NCBI GenBank assembly: GCA_045595165.1
Contig: JAZNZY010000001.1
Coordinates: forward strand, 1 to 64,000
Direction of reading: 5' to 3'
DNA from: SFLA01 sp045595165
Lineage (GTDB): Bacteria > Bacillota > Clostridia > Oscillospirales > CAG-382
Length of the DNA stretch: 64,000 bases
The notes under the pieces were generated by a model, which worked only from the letters and a program-made list of their open reading frames with translations, searched no databases and was not told the DNA's origin. This document shows, in pieces, positions 1-6,715 of the stretch; the first letter of the stretch is position 1, and each line of letters opens with the position of its first letter. The position numbers and the translations under genes are program-made.

Positions 1-204
1 CACCCCTGTGGAGCTGTAGAAATCTACTGCCCACCGACTGAAAATTTCTACAAAAACGCAAAATAAAATAAAATATAAGGAAATTCTGTAAGAATTTCTA
101 CCTCTGAACCGTTGGAAGCGGACAGCCGAGGACGTCTGTCCCTACGGTTTTCGAAATCTTTTAGTGCGGTTTGCGTTTTTGGTTCTGCGCCGAATGAGCC
201 GGCG
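1..204 (-). mobile_element. MITE-like element, copy 1 (left part outside window)
   Basis: This is the 3' portion of the 235-280 bp composite element seen six more times here. From the left it holds a stem (GTAGAAATCTAC-like), the AGAAATTCTGTAAGAATTTCT stem-loop at about 79-101, a GTAGGG-type palindrome at about 116-146, and the conserved end TTCTGCGCCGAATGAGC at about 183-199. The element stops at the base before the stop codon of the helicase gene (205-207). The opposite end lies before base 1. It carries no coding sequence, so it would be non-autonomous if mobile. Confidence 0.7.
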
Positions 205-2529
205 CTATTCTATTATGGTAAGCTTCGCGTATGCTCCCAGCAATTTTTTCACCATTCCGTTATCAAACTGTATCTCGTACAGTGCGTCGCCGCCCATAGC
301 TTCGGCGGAGATAATTTCCCCTTCGCCGAAGAAATTGTGTTTTACTCTTGTGCCTGCGGCAAAAATGGGAGATGCGGTCTTTGGTTTTTCGTTAATGAGG
401 GTGGTTTTTGACGTATAGGTATACTCGGGGACTTGGGTGTAGCTTCCTTTTTGGCGGAAGCCTTTTTCCGCTTTTATACATTCTTCGGGAATTTCCTCCG
501 CAAAGCGGGAGATGCGGTTTACGTTGGTCTGTCCGTACATCATACGGGTGGCGGTGTGAAGGATGATAAGCTGTTTTCTCGCTCTGGTCATTGCAACGTA
601 AGCAAGTCTGCGCTCCTCCTCCAGTTCCTTCCTTTCACCCATAGAGCGGGATGAGGGGAACAGACCTTCCTCAAAGCCCGGCAGGAACACGGTGTTGAAT
701 TCCAATCCCTTTGCGGAATGGACTGTCATTAAGGTAACGCGGGGTGCATCGGGTTCGTAATCGTCGGTATCCGAAACCAGAGAGATATCCTCCAAAAACG
801 CACGTAAGGAGGGATCTTCCGCGGTTTCTTCGAAAAGTCTGGCAGAGGAAATGAATTCTTCGATATTCCTCAGCTTGTCCTCGCCGTCCTCGCCGGAGAT
901 AAGATACTGCTTGTACTGGGTAAGCTCCATAACCTTATCCACCAGCTCGCCGAGAGTGTGCTTTTGGGAAAATTCACGCAATTCCTCGATAAGCATACAA
1001 AAAGCGTTAAGCTTTGGGTATGCTCTTGAAAGGGCGGGAAATTCGTCTGCGCGGGAAGCCGCCTCCAAAAGGCTTATTCCCTCTCTGCCCGAAAGGGCTT
1101 CAAGCCCGTCAAGAGTGGTTTTTCCGATACCGCGGGCAGGCACGTTGATAATACGCTTTGCACGGATATCATCACGGGGATTAAGTATAAGGGAAAGATA
1201 TGCCACCGCATCCTTTATCTCCTTACGCTCAAAAAAGCGGATACCGCCGTAAACACGGTACGGGATATGAGCGTGGGAAAGAGCGTTTTCTATAGCGTTT
1301 GACTGAGCGTTTACACGGTAAAGCACGGCGAAATCGCCGTAACCGTTCATACGGGTGCGCACCTTATCATCAATATAATTTACAATGTACGCCGCTTCCT
1401 CAAGCTGGGTGGGAAGCTTTTTAAGGGTTATCTTTTCCCCGTCCCCCGCATCTGTCCACAGAGTTTTTCCTTTTCTGCCCGTGTTATTTGCAATAACCTC
1501 GTTGGCGGCATTAAGAATATTCTGGGTGGAACGGTAGTTTTGCTCAAGGCGGATAACCTTGGCGGCGGGGAAGGTTTTATCGAAATCAAGTATATTTTCC
1601 ACAGTTGCGCCGCGGAAGGAATAAATGGACTGGTCGTCATCGCCCACCACGCACACGTTCTGTCTGTCCCCTGCAAGGGCTTCTATAAGCTGACTCTGGG
1701 AGGGGTTTGTATCCTGATATTCGTCCACAAGTATATATTTGAACTGCTTTTGATATTTTTCAAGTATATCCGGATAAGCATCGAACAGTATGTTGGTATA
1801 GAGAATAATATCGTCAAAATCCAGAGCAGATGCCTGTTTCAAGGCTTTTGAATACTCGGTGTAGACCAAGGAAATATGTCTTTCCCTGAAATCGGTGGCG
1901 GTCTGCTCATATTCCTCTGCCGTGTAGCCCTTTTCCTTAAGACGGGAAATTTCGTTCTGAAGCACGGCGGGGGTCATAATATCGTCGCTCAAATTCAGCT
2001 TTTTAAGGCAGGCGGTAATGGTTTTTTTGCTGTCGTCGCTATCGTATATGGTAAAGCTGTTGTCAAAATCAAGTAAGTGAATATGTCTGCGGAGTATGCG
2101 CACGCATATGGAATGGAAGGTGCCTGCCCATATCTCCCCCGCGCTGTCGCCCAGAGAGGATTTAAGACGGGTACGGAATTCCTCCGCCGCCTTGTTGGTA
2201 AAGGTAACGCAAAGCACCTGTGAAGGAAACGCGGGATCGACTGCTGTCTGCTTTAAAAAATCCCGTATCTGGATATCATCGCCGTAATCCACAAGATACT
2301 GCATATATCCCATATTGATCCCATCGGGAGCTTCGGTTTCGCGGTAATATGCATCGCCGTAATTAATTATATGGGAAATTCGGTTTACCAGCACGGTAGT
2401 CTTTCCGCTTCCCGCACCCGCAAGCACCAAAACGGGACCGTTTACGGTAAACACGGCTTCTTTTTGTTTGTTATTCAGATTTCGGTATAACCTGTTAAAA
2501 AGTTTTTGTTTCGCCTGAGTGTATGTCAT
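205..2529 (-). CDS. pcrA: ATP-dependent DNA helicase, UvrD/PcrA family
   Basis: This is a superfamily 1A 3'-5' DNA helicase of 774 residues, used in nucleotide excision repair, replication restart and removal of proteins from DNA. Walker A (AGAGSGKTT) is at about residues 38-46, Walker B/motif II (DEYQDTN) at 269-275, and motif III (GDDDQSIYSFRGA) at 296-308; TVHSAKGLEF and VAMTRA follow. The C-terminus (RVKHNFFGEGEI...) matches the PcrA Tudor-like tail. About 35-40 extra residues sit between Walker A and the CVTFTNKAA motif compared with Bacillus PcrA. The ATG at 2529 was chosen over longer starts because GGAG lies just upstream and homology begins there. A promoter lies at 2563-2591. The stop codon abuts a repeat element. 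Confidence 0.95.
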   Translation of the reverse strand: MTYTQAKQKLFNRLYRNLNNKQKEAVFTVNGPVLVLAGAGSGKTTVLVNRISHIINYGDAYYRETEAPDGINMGYMQYLVDYGDDIQIRDFLKQTAVDPAFPSQVLCVTFTNKAAEEFRTRLKSSLGDSAGEIWAGTFHSICVRILRRHIHLLDFDNSFTIYDSDDSKKTITACLKKLNLSDDIMTPAVLQNEISRLKEKGYTAEEYEQTATDFRERHISLVYTEYSKALKQASALDFDDIILYTNILFDAYPDILEKYQKQFKYILVDEYQDTNPSQSQLIEALAGDRQNVCVVGDDDQSIYSFRGATVENILDFDKTFPAAKVIRLEQNYRSTQNILNAANEVIANNTGRKGKTLWTDAGDGEKITLKKLPTQLEEAAYIVNYIDDKVRTRMNGYGDFAVLYRVNAQSNAIENALSHAHIPYRVYGGIRFFERKEIKDAVAYLSLILNPRDDIRAKRIINVPARGIGKTTLDGLEALSGREGISLLEAASRADEFPALSRAYPKLNAFCMLIEELREFSQKHTLGELVDKVMELTQYKQYLISGEDGEDKLRNIEEFISSARLFEETAEDPSLRAFLEDISLVSDTDDYEPDAPRVTLMTVHSAKGLEFNTVFLPGFEEGLFPSSRSMGERKELEEERRLAYVAMTRARKQLIILHTATRMMYGQTNVNRISRFAEEIPEECIKAEKGFRQKGSYTQVPEYTYTSKTTLINEKPKTASPIFAAGTRVKHNFFGEGEIISAEAMGGDALYEIQFDNGMVKKLLGAYAKLTIIE

Positions 2530-2562
2530 TTTTTCTCCGAATATTACAAAGTTAATCAGTAT

Positions 2563-2591
2563 ATTATAGCACACAATGTTTTGAAATGCAA
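2563..2591 (-). promoter_or_regulatory. Promoter of pcrA
   Basis: On the minus strand TTGCAT and TATAAT are separated by 17 bases, about 35 bases upstream of the helicase start. Confidence 0.7.
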
Positions 2592-2601
2592 GTGATAATA
2601 A

Positions 2602-2672
2602 GAATGAGAAATGCGGAATGCGGAATGAGAAATTTCGGTAGTTTTTTGCGTGACGCAAAAAACCGTGTAATT
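2602..2672. repeat. Heptad-arm hairpin element, partial copy 1
   Basis: Left arm of ATGAGAA/ATGCGGA heptads, the linker AATTTCGGTAG, and a TTTTTTGCG..CGCAAAAAA core. The right arm is missing. It lies directly upstream of the pcrA promoter. Confidence 0.6.
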
Positions 2673-2711
2673 GTTTTTGAAATGTGCCGTCTGTAGAACT
2701 GAAAGTTTGAA

Positions 2712-2971
2712 GGGCGCGGAGCATTTGGATGCAGAAAACATCTTTCGCGAGTGGAGAGCTGTAGTAACCTACTGCCTCCCGAGCGAAAGTGTTTACAAAA
2801 ACGCAAACAAAATAAAATTTTGGAGACGATTTTCGTCGGAAAAATTTTTACCTATTAATGTGTTATTAAAGCGGCGGGGGCAAGCCACCCGCCCTACAAA
2901 TGGAAAATAACTAAACAGAAATATTTATATATTTTTTGCGTTTTTGGGTCTGCGCCGAATGAACGCGCTCC
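2712..2971 (+). mobile_element. MITE-like element, copy 2
   Basis: The ends are GGGCGCGGAGCATTTGGATG..(CAGAA) on the left and GGTCTGCGCCGAAT-GAACGCGCTCC on the right, an imperfect inverted repeat. Inside are the GAGCTGTAGTA..TACTGCCTC stem, a second stem (ACGATTTTCGT), and a GTAGGG-type palindrome (GGCGGGGGCAAGCCACCCGCC) at about 2871-2893. The interval 2530-3003 holds only this element, a partial heptad element, the pcrA promoter and a terminator. Confidence 0.7.
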
Positions 2972-2978
2972 TCATAAA

Positions 2979-3003
2979 AAAACGGCGATTTCTCGCCGTT
3001 TTT
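2979..3003 (-). terminator. Terminator of the E2-like gene
   Basis: AAACGGCGA-TTTC-TCGCCGTTT stem with flanking A/T runs, immediately after the stop codon of the minus-strand gene at 3004-3864. Confidence 0.8.
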
Positions 3004-3864
3004 CTACTTTATATCTTCTATAACCTTTTCAGGCTTTTCATCCAAAACTTCGGGATTGGACAAAATGGTGCGGAGGTATTTGAGCGCGGAGGCGAAATAG
3101 TGTCCGTCGCAGACGCGCTCGTCGGTAACCACGCAGTAATCCACGTACTTTCTGTCAACGGGAGAGCCGTTTTTATCCAGCTCTACCGCGCTTCTCTTTG
3201 CGCCGAAGGATATAAACAGAGGCACGTTACCGAAATTATATATATGGTGGTAAATGGGAGGAATTCCCAAAGAGCCCATAGATGTAATTATCATAGATCC
3301 GTGGAAGGGGGAAAGCTGAGAAAGCGAGCGGGGCAGCATACGGTGGTAGTCCATCTTCTTAAGCACCCACACGGCGAATTTAAGAACAAATCTGGGAAGA
3401 GATCCGAGTATTTTTGCAACATCATCAAAGCTGCTCACCTCGTTGCGGGCGGTGTCTATCTCCTTGTTTACGATACGGTAAACGTCCTCTGCGGTGGCAT
3501 CCGGCGGGAATTCCATTTTTATGACCGTATCAGGCGCATCGAGGCGCATTTCTTTTTTTATGGTCATTGCCACCTCGATATTATTGCGGGCGTACACGCG
3601 CTGTCCCCGTACAAAGCGGTTTATTCCGGGGCGCTGGGATACGGTGCGCACGTATGCGGCAATAAGCAGATGCATTATACCGAATCCCTTTAAGCCTTCT
3701 TTTCTCTTTTTAAAAATATAATCGTCTGCTGCGGCGGTTTCGAAGCTGTCCCGTATCTGGTTGCAGGCGTCGTTGCGCTCTGCCATAATAACACATTCTA
3801 TGTTCGTCATAGGGGAAATGGTCTTTAATCTTCTGCCTTCTTGCCAGGAGTGCTTTATTTCCAT
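3004..3864 (-). CDS. Stand-alone 2-oxoacid dehydrogenase E2-like acyltransferase-fold protein
   Basis: This 286-residue protein matches the catalytic (chloramphenicol acetyltransferase-like) domain of lipoamide acyltransferases but has no lipoyl domain and no E1/E3 subunit nearby. The signature near the C-terminus reads DERVCDGHYFASAL where true E2 enzymes have DHRxxDG, so the usual catalytic histidine position is glutamate. SMGSLGIPPIYHHIYNFG is the conserved strand before it. Stand-alone clostridial proteins of this type exist; their substrate is not known to me. A promoter lies about 145 bases upstream, and a heptad repeat element sits in the leader between promoter and start. The ribosome site is GAGTGAGG. 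Acyl transfer to an unknown acceptor is only an inference from the fold. Confidence 0.8.
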   Translation of the reverse strand: MEIKHSWQEGRRLKTISPMTNIECVIMAERNDACNQIRDSFETAAADDYIFKKRKEGLKGFGIMHLLIAAYVRTVSQRPGINRFVRGQRVYARNNIEVAMTIKKEMRLDAPDTVIKMEFPPDATAEDVYRIVNKEIDTARNEVSSFDDVAKILGSLPRFVLKFAVWVLKKMDYHRMLPRSLSQLSPFHGSMIITSMGSLGIPPIYHHIYNFGNVPLFISFGAKRSAVELDKNGSPVDRKYVDYCVVTDERVCDGHYFASALKYLRTILSNPEVLDEKPEKVIEDIK

Positions 3865-3885
3865 AGATATACCTCACTCGTTTTT

Positions 3886-4006
3886 AATGAGAAACGAGGA
3901 ATGCGGCGCGATGCAAAGCATCGCTAAATGAGGAATTTCGGAAGATTTTTGTTCTGCGAACAAAAATCAACCGTAATTCATCATTTCTCATTCATCATTC
4001 GTCATT
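3886..4006. repeat. Heptad-arm hairpin element, copy 2
   Basis: Complete copy: left arm of ATGAGAA-type heptads, a GCGATGCAAAGCATCGC side hairpin, core GATTTTTGTTC-TGC-GAACAAAAATC, then a right arm (CATCATTTCTCATTCATCAT) complementary to the left. It lies between the promoter at 4009-4037 and the E2-like gene, so it should be transcribed in that leader. Confidence 0.75.
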
Positions 4007-4008
4007 TT

Positions 4009-4037
4009 ATTATACTTGTAAAATTGTAAATTGTCAA
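4009..4037 (-). promoter_or_regulatory. Promoter of the E2-like gene
   Basis: On the minus strand TTGACA and TATAAT are separated by 17 bases. It is back-to-back with the promoter at 4047-4075. Confidence 0.75.
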
Positions 4038-4046
4038 CACACCGTC

Positions 4047-4075
4047 TTGATTTTTGGCTTTAACAGTGTTATAAT
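4047..4075 (+). promoter_or_regulatory. Promoter of the solute-binding lipoprotein
   Basis: TTGATT, 17-base spacer, TATAAT, about 45 bases before the start codon. Confidence 0.75.
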
Positions 4076-4119
4076 TGCTCTGTGTCAATAAAAAATTAAA
4101 AAACGGAGGAATATTTTTA

Positions 4120-5622
4120 ATGAAAAGAGCATTGGCTGTAATATTGCTTGTTCTGCTCGTAGGTGCGGCGTTTGCTTCCTGCAACGATACGTCTGAGGAA
4201 AATCCCAGTATGAGCGACGTTTCCGATTCCGGCGAATACGTGGCAAACGTGCCCGAAAAGGATTATAAGGGCGAGAAGATCATCTTCCTCGCTTCCGGCG
4301 TTAACGAAACCGCCAATTCCGAAATTCTCTATAACGAATACGCAGACGGTGATGAAAATCAAATTCCCGAGGTAGTTAACGATGCGCTTCGTGAAAGAGC
4401 TAATATGCTTTACGAGCAGTACGGATTGGTTCTTGAGGAAAAGTACATATACGATAAGAGCCGTCATCACGGCGACACTATTAACTATATGCGCGATGAC
4501 CTTGTAACCGGCGCAAAGTCTTATCACGTTGCGGCTCCCTGCCTTTACGACTGTGCTGCCCTGGCGGCAGAAGGCATCCTCGTTGACCTGCTCAGCGGCG
4601 AGATCCCTTATCTGGATATGTCCCAGCCCTGGTGGGATCAGTCCTTCAACAGCGAAATGACCCTTAACGGCGCACTTTATTTCACTATCGGTGATATCGG
4701 TATCACCAACAAGGACGCTACTTCCTGTATCGCATTCAATAAGAACCTTATCGTTGAATACGGTCTTGACAGCCCCTATGATCTGGTTGATAACAACGAA
4801 TGGACTATTGATAAGGTTATCGAAATGTCCAAGACCATAAAGAACGACCTTAACCAGGACGGTAAGATCGACTATCAGGATCAGTTCGGTTACGGCGGAC
4901 AGTACGACGACATGTGGTTCTTGTTCTATGCTTCCGGTGAGCGTACCGCTTCTATCGGCGCAGACGGCTGGCCCGAGATCACCATATACAACGACCGTTC
5001 CGTTGACGTTATCGAAAACATCCTTGAGCTTATGCAGAACAGAGATTACTACGTTTGCGCAAACGATTACTTCGGCGTAGTTCAGTGGCCCTCAGAGCTT
5101 GTTACTCAGGCGTTTGTTGAAGGAAGATCCATATTCAACCTTTCCGGCCCCTCTTCCACCAGCGCATACAGAGAGATGGAAGACGATTTCGGTCTGGTTC
5201 CCTTCCCCAAGTATGACACCGATCAGGAAAACTACCATACCATGGTTAACCCCTGGACCTCCAACGCATTCTGCGTTCCTATCGGTCTTACCGAAAAGCA
5301 GTACGAGATGGTAGGTATCGCCCTCGAAGTTATGGGTGCACACTCCAAGAACAATCTGGCTGTTGCATACTATGATATAGCTCTTAAATATCAGAAGACC
5401 CGTGATGATGATACCGTAAGAATGCTTGATATAATCTTCGCTTCCCGCGGATGTGATATCGGTATGATCTACAAGTGGGGCAATATGGACACTATGCTTC
5501 ACGATCTTATTACCAAACCCGCAGGCTCTTTCACTTCTACCTTTGAGGCTATAAAGGACAAAGCCGAATCGGATATGGAAGATACTATCGAATTCTACGA
5601 AAACGTACAAAGCAAAAACTAA
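4120..5622 (+). CDS. Extracellular solute-binding lipoprotein (sugar ABC transporter family 1 type)
   Basis: The 500-residue product starts with a lipoprotein signal peptide (MKRALAVILLVLLVGAAFAS-C, cysteine at about residue 21) followed by an acidic linker. The body resembles family 1 extracellular carbohydrate-binding proteins of clostridial ABC importers. DLNQDGKIDYQDQFG at about residue 250 is an EF-hand-like calcium loop typical of this group. The ATG at 4120 is chosen because CGGAGGA precedes it by 8 bases and the signal peptide begins there. No permease or ATPase gene is adjacent, and a terminator follows directly, so it is an orphan binding protein that must share a permease encoded elsewhere or act as a sensor. 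The ligand cannot be told. Confidence 0.88.
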   Translation: MKRALAVILLVLLVGAAFASCNDTSEENPSMSDVSDSGEYVANVPEKDYKGEKIIFLASGVNETANSEILYNEYADGDENQIPEVVNDALRERANMLYEQYGLVLEEKYIYDKSRHHGDTINYMRDDLVTGAKSYHVAAPCLYDCAALAAEGILVDLLSGEIPYLDMSQPWWDQSFNSEMTLNGALYFTIGDIGITNKDATSCIAFNKNLIVEYGLDSPYDLVDNNEWTIDKVIEMSKTIKNDLNQDGKIDYQDQFGYGGQYDDMWFLFYASGERTASIGADGWPEITIYNDRSVDVIENILELMQNRDYYVCANDYFGVVQWPSELVTQAFVEGRSIFNLSGPSSTSAYREMEDDFGLVPFPKYDTDQENYHTMVNPWTSNAFCVPIGLTEKQYEMVGIALEVMGAHSKNNLAVAYYDIALKYQKTRDDDTVRMLDIIFASRGCDIGMIYKWGNMDTMLHDLITKPAGSFTSTFEAIKDKAESDMEDTIEFYENVQSKN

Positions 5623-5633
5623 AATATCGCTTC

Positions 5634-5674
5634 AAAAGCACCCCAAGAAAACTGCGTTTTCTCGGGGTGCTTTT
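5634..5674 (+). terminator. Terminator of the solute-binding gene
   Basis: A 19-base stem (AAAAGCACCCCAAGAAAAC with its near-perfect complement) and a 3-base loop. Its CACCCC..GGGGTG core resembles the CACCCC hairpin family found elsewhere in the window. Confidence 0.85.
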
Positions 5675-5681
5675 GCATACA

Positions 5682-5710
5682 TTGACAAAATACCGTATAT
5701 GTGTTAAAAT
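5682..5710 (+). promoter_or_regulatory. Promoter of the YwaF-like gene
   Basis: TTGACA, 17-base spacer, TAAAAT, 44 bases before the ATG. Confidence 0.8.
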
Positions 5711-5753
5711 GCCTCTTGCGTAAGTCGGAAAAACACGTATAAAGGATTTTGTT

Positions 5754-6530
5754 ATGAAAGAATTTTTCGGTTTCGGCGGGTATGAGCGTATACCCGAAGG
5801 GTATTTTTCCCGGCAGCATTTAACATTTGTTTCTTCTTTAATGGTAATTATGGTGCTTTGCGCCGTTATATTTGGCTTAAAAAACAAAAACAAAGACGAA
5901 AAGACCAAAAACCGCGTGCTTTTGTGGGCGGCAATTATTATCGATTCGGCAGAGCTTTTTAAGATAATCATTTTGTGCTTTCGCTCTGCTGACCCTTGGG
6001 CGTGGCTTTACGATCTTCCATTGTTTTTGTGCAGTATTCAGCTTATTGCCATTCCCCTTGCGGCACTTTCTTCGGGCAGATTAAAGCAAGCGGCTTTGGA
6101 TTTTGTGTTTATCTTCGGGGTGCTGGGCGCGGTTATGGGCACCTACTGCGCAGGGCAGAACTACGCCGCGTATCCCGTTTTAAGCTTTGATAACGTGGTT
6201 TCCGGATTTACCCATTCAATATCCGGCTTTGCGGCGCTGTATATCGGCTTTTCCAAAATGATAAGTATGAAAAAGAAAAACATTTGGATAACGTTTACCA
6301 TTCTTCTGAGCTTTTGCGGAGCCGCCCTCCTTGCAAACAAGATTTTGGATTACAACTATATGTTCCTCCGCGCGGGGGACGGCACGCCTTACGATATAGT
6401 GTATAATCTGGTAAACGGAAACGCCGTTTTGTATCCCCTTTGCGTGGTAGGCTTGTTTTTGGTGTATATAGTGGCGTTTTATTATGTGTATTATCTGATA
6501 GCGCATTTGGTTGCCAAGAAGAAAAAATAA
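5754..6530 (+). CDS. YwaF/TMEM164-family integral membrane protein
   Basis: This 258-residue protein has about seven hydrophobic segments and a short basic C-terminus (AKKKK). It matches the TIGR02206/YwaF family: an N-terminal segment with FSRQHLTF, the conserved LPLFLCSIQLIAIPLA helix, and NYMFLRAGDGTPYDIVYN near the C-terminus. The biochemical role of bacterial members is unknown; the fold is shared with eukaryotic TMEM164, an acyltransferase-like protein. AAAGGA lies 8 bases before the ATG. It is a single-gene unit with its own promoter and terminator. Confidence 0.8.
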   Translation: MKEFFGFGGYERIPEGYFSRQHLTFVSSLMVIMVLCAVIFGLKNKNKDEKTKNRVLLWAAIIIDSAELFKIIILCFRSADPWAWLYDLPLFLCSIQLIAIPLAALSSGRLKQAALDFVFIFGVLGAVMGTYCAGQNYAAYPVLSFDNVVSGFTHSISGFAALYIGFSKMISMKKKNIWITFTILLSFCGAALLANKILDYNYMFLRAGDGTPYDIVYNLVNGNAVLYPLCVVGLFLVYIVAFYYVYYLIAHLVAKKKK

Positions 6531-6545
6531 TCACCCCGACAATCA

Positions 6546-6571
6546 AAAACCTCCGAGAAATCGGAGGTTTT
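6546..6571 (+). terminator. Terminator of the YwaF-like gene
   Basis: AAAACCTCCGA-GAAA-TCGGAGGTTTT hairpin, 16 bases after the stop codon. Confidence 0.85.
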
Positions 6572-6589
6572 CCTTTTAATATTGGAGCG

Positions 6590-6711
6590 GAAGGGGCAAG
6601 CCCCTTACCTGCGTTGTGGGAATTTGCTAAGCAGAACAATTCACATTTTTTGCGTTTTTGGGGTGATTTTTTTCGGGGTCCCTGAAAACGCGAATAGCGT
6701 TTTTGGGGTGA
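6590..6711. repeat. Degenerate GTAGGG unit plus CACCCC-type hairpin
   Basis: From 6590 to about 6622 a decayed GTAGGG-type palindrome (GGGGCAAGCCCC). From 6660 to 6711 two CACCCC-family units, the second being a hairpin GAAAACGC-GAATA-GCGTTTTTG flanked by GGGGTCCC and GGGGTG. Read on the minus strand the second hairpin lies just after the stop codon at 6716 and could terminate that transcript. Confidence 0.6.
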
Positions 6712-6715
6712 TTTT

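Noticed and set aside
2944..3693. 249-codon plus-strand frame
   Set aside because: Opposite the E2-like gene, starts inside a repeat element, and shows no domain.
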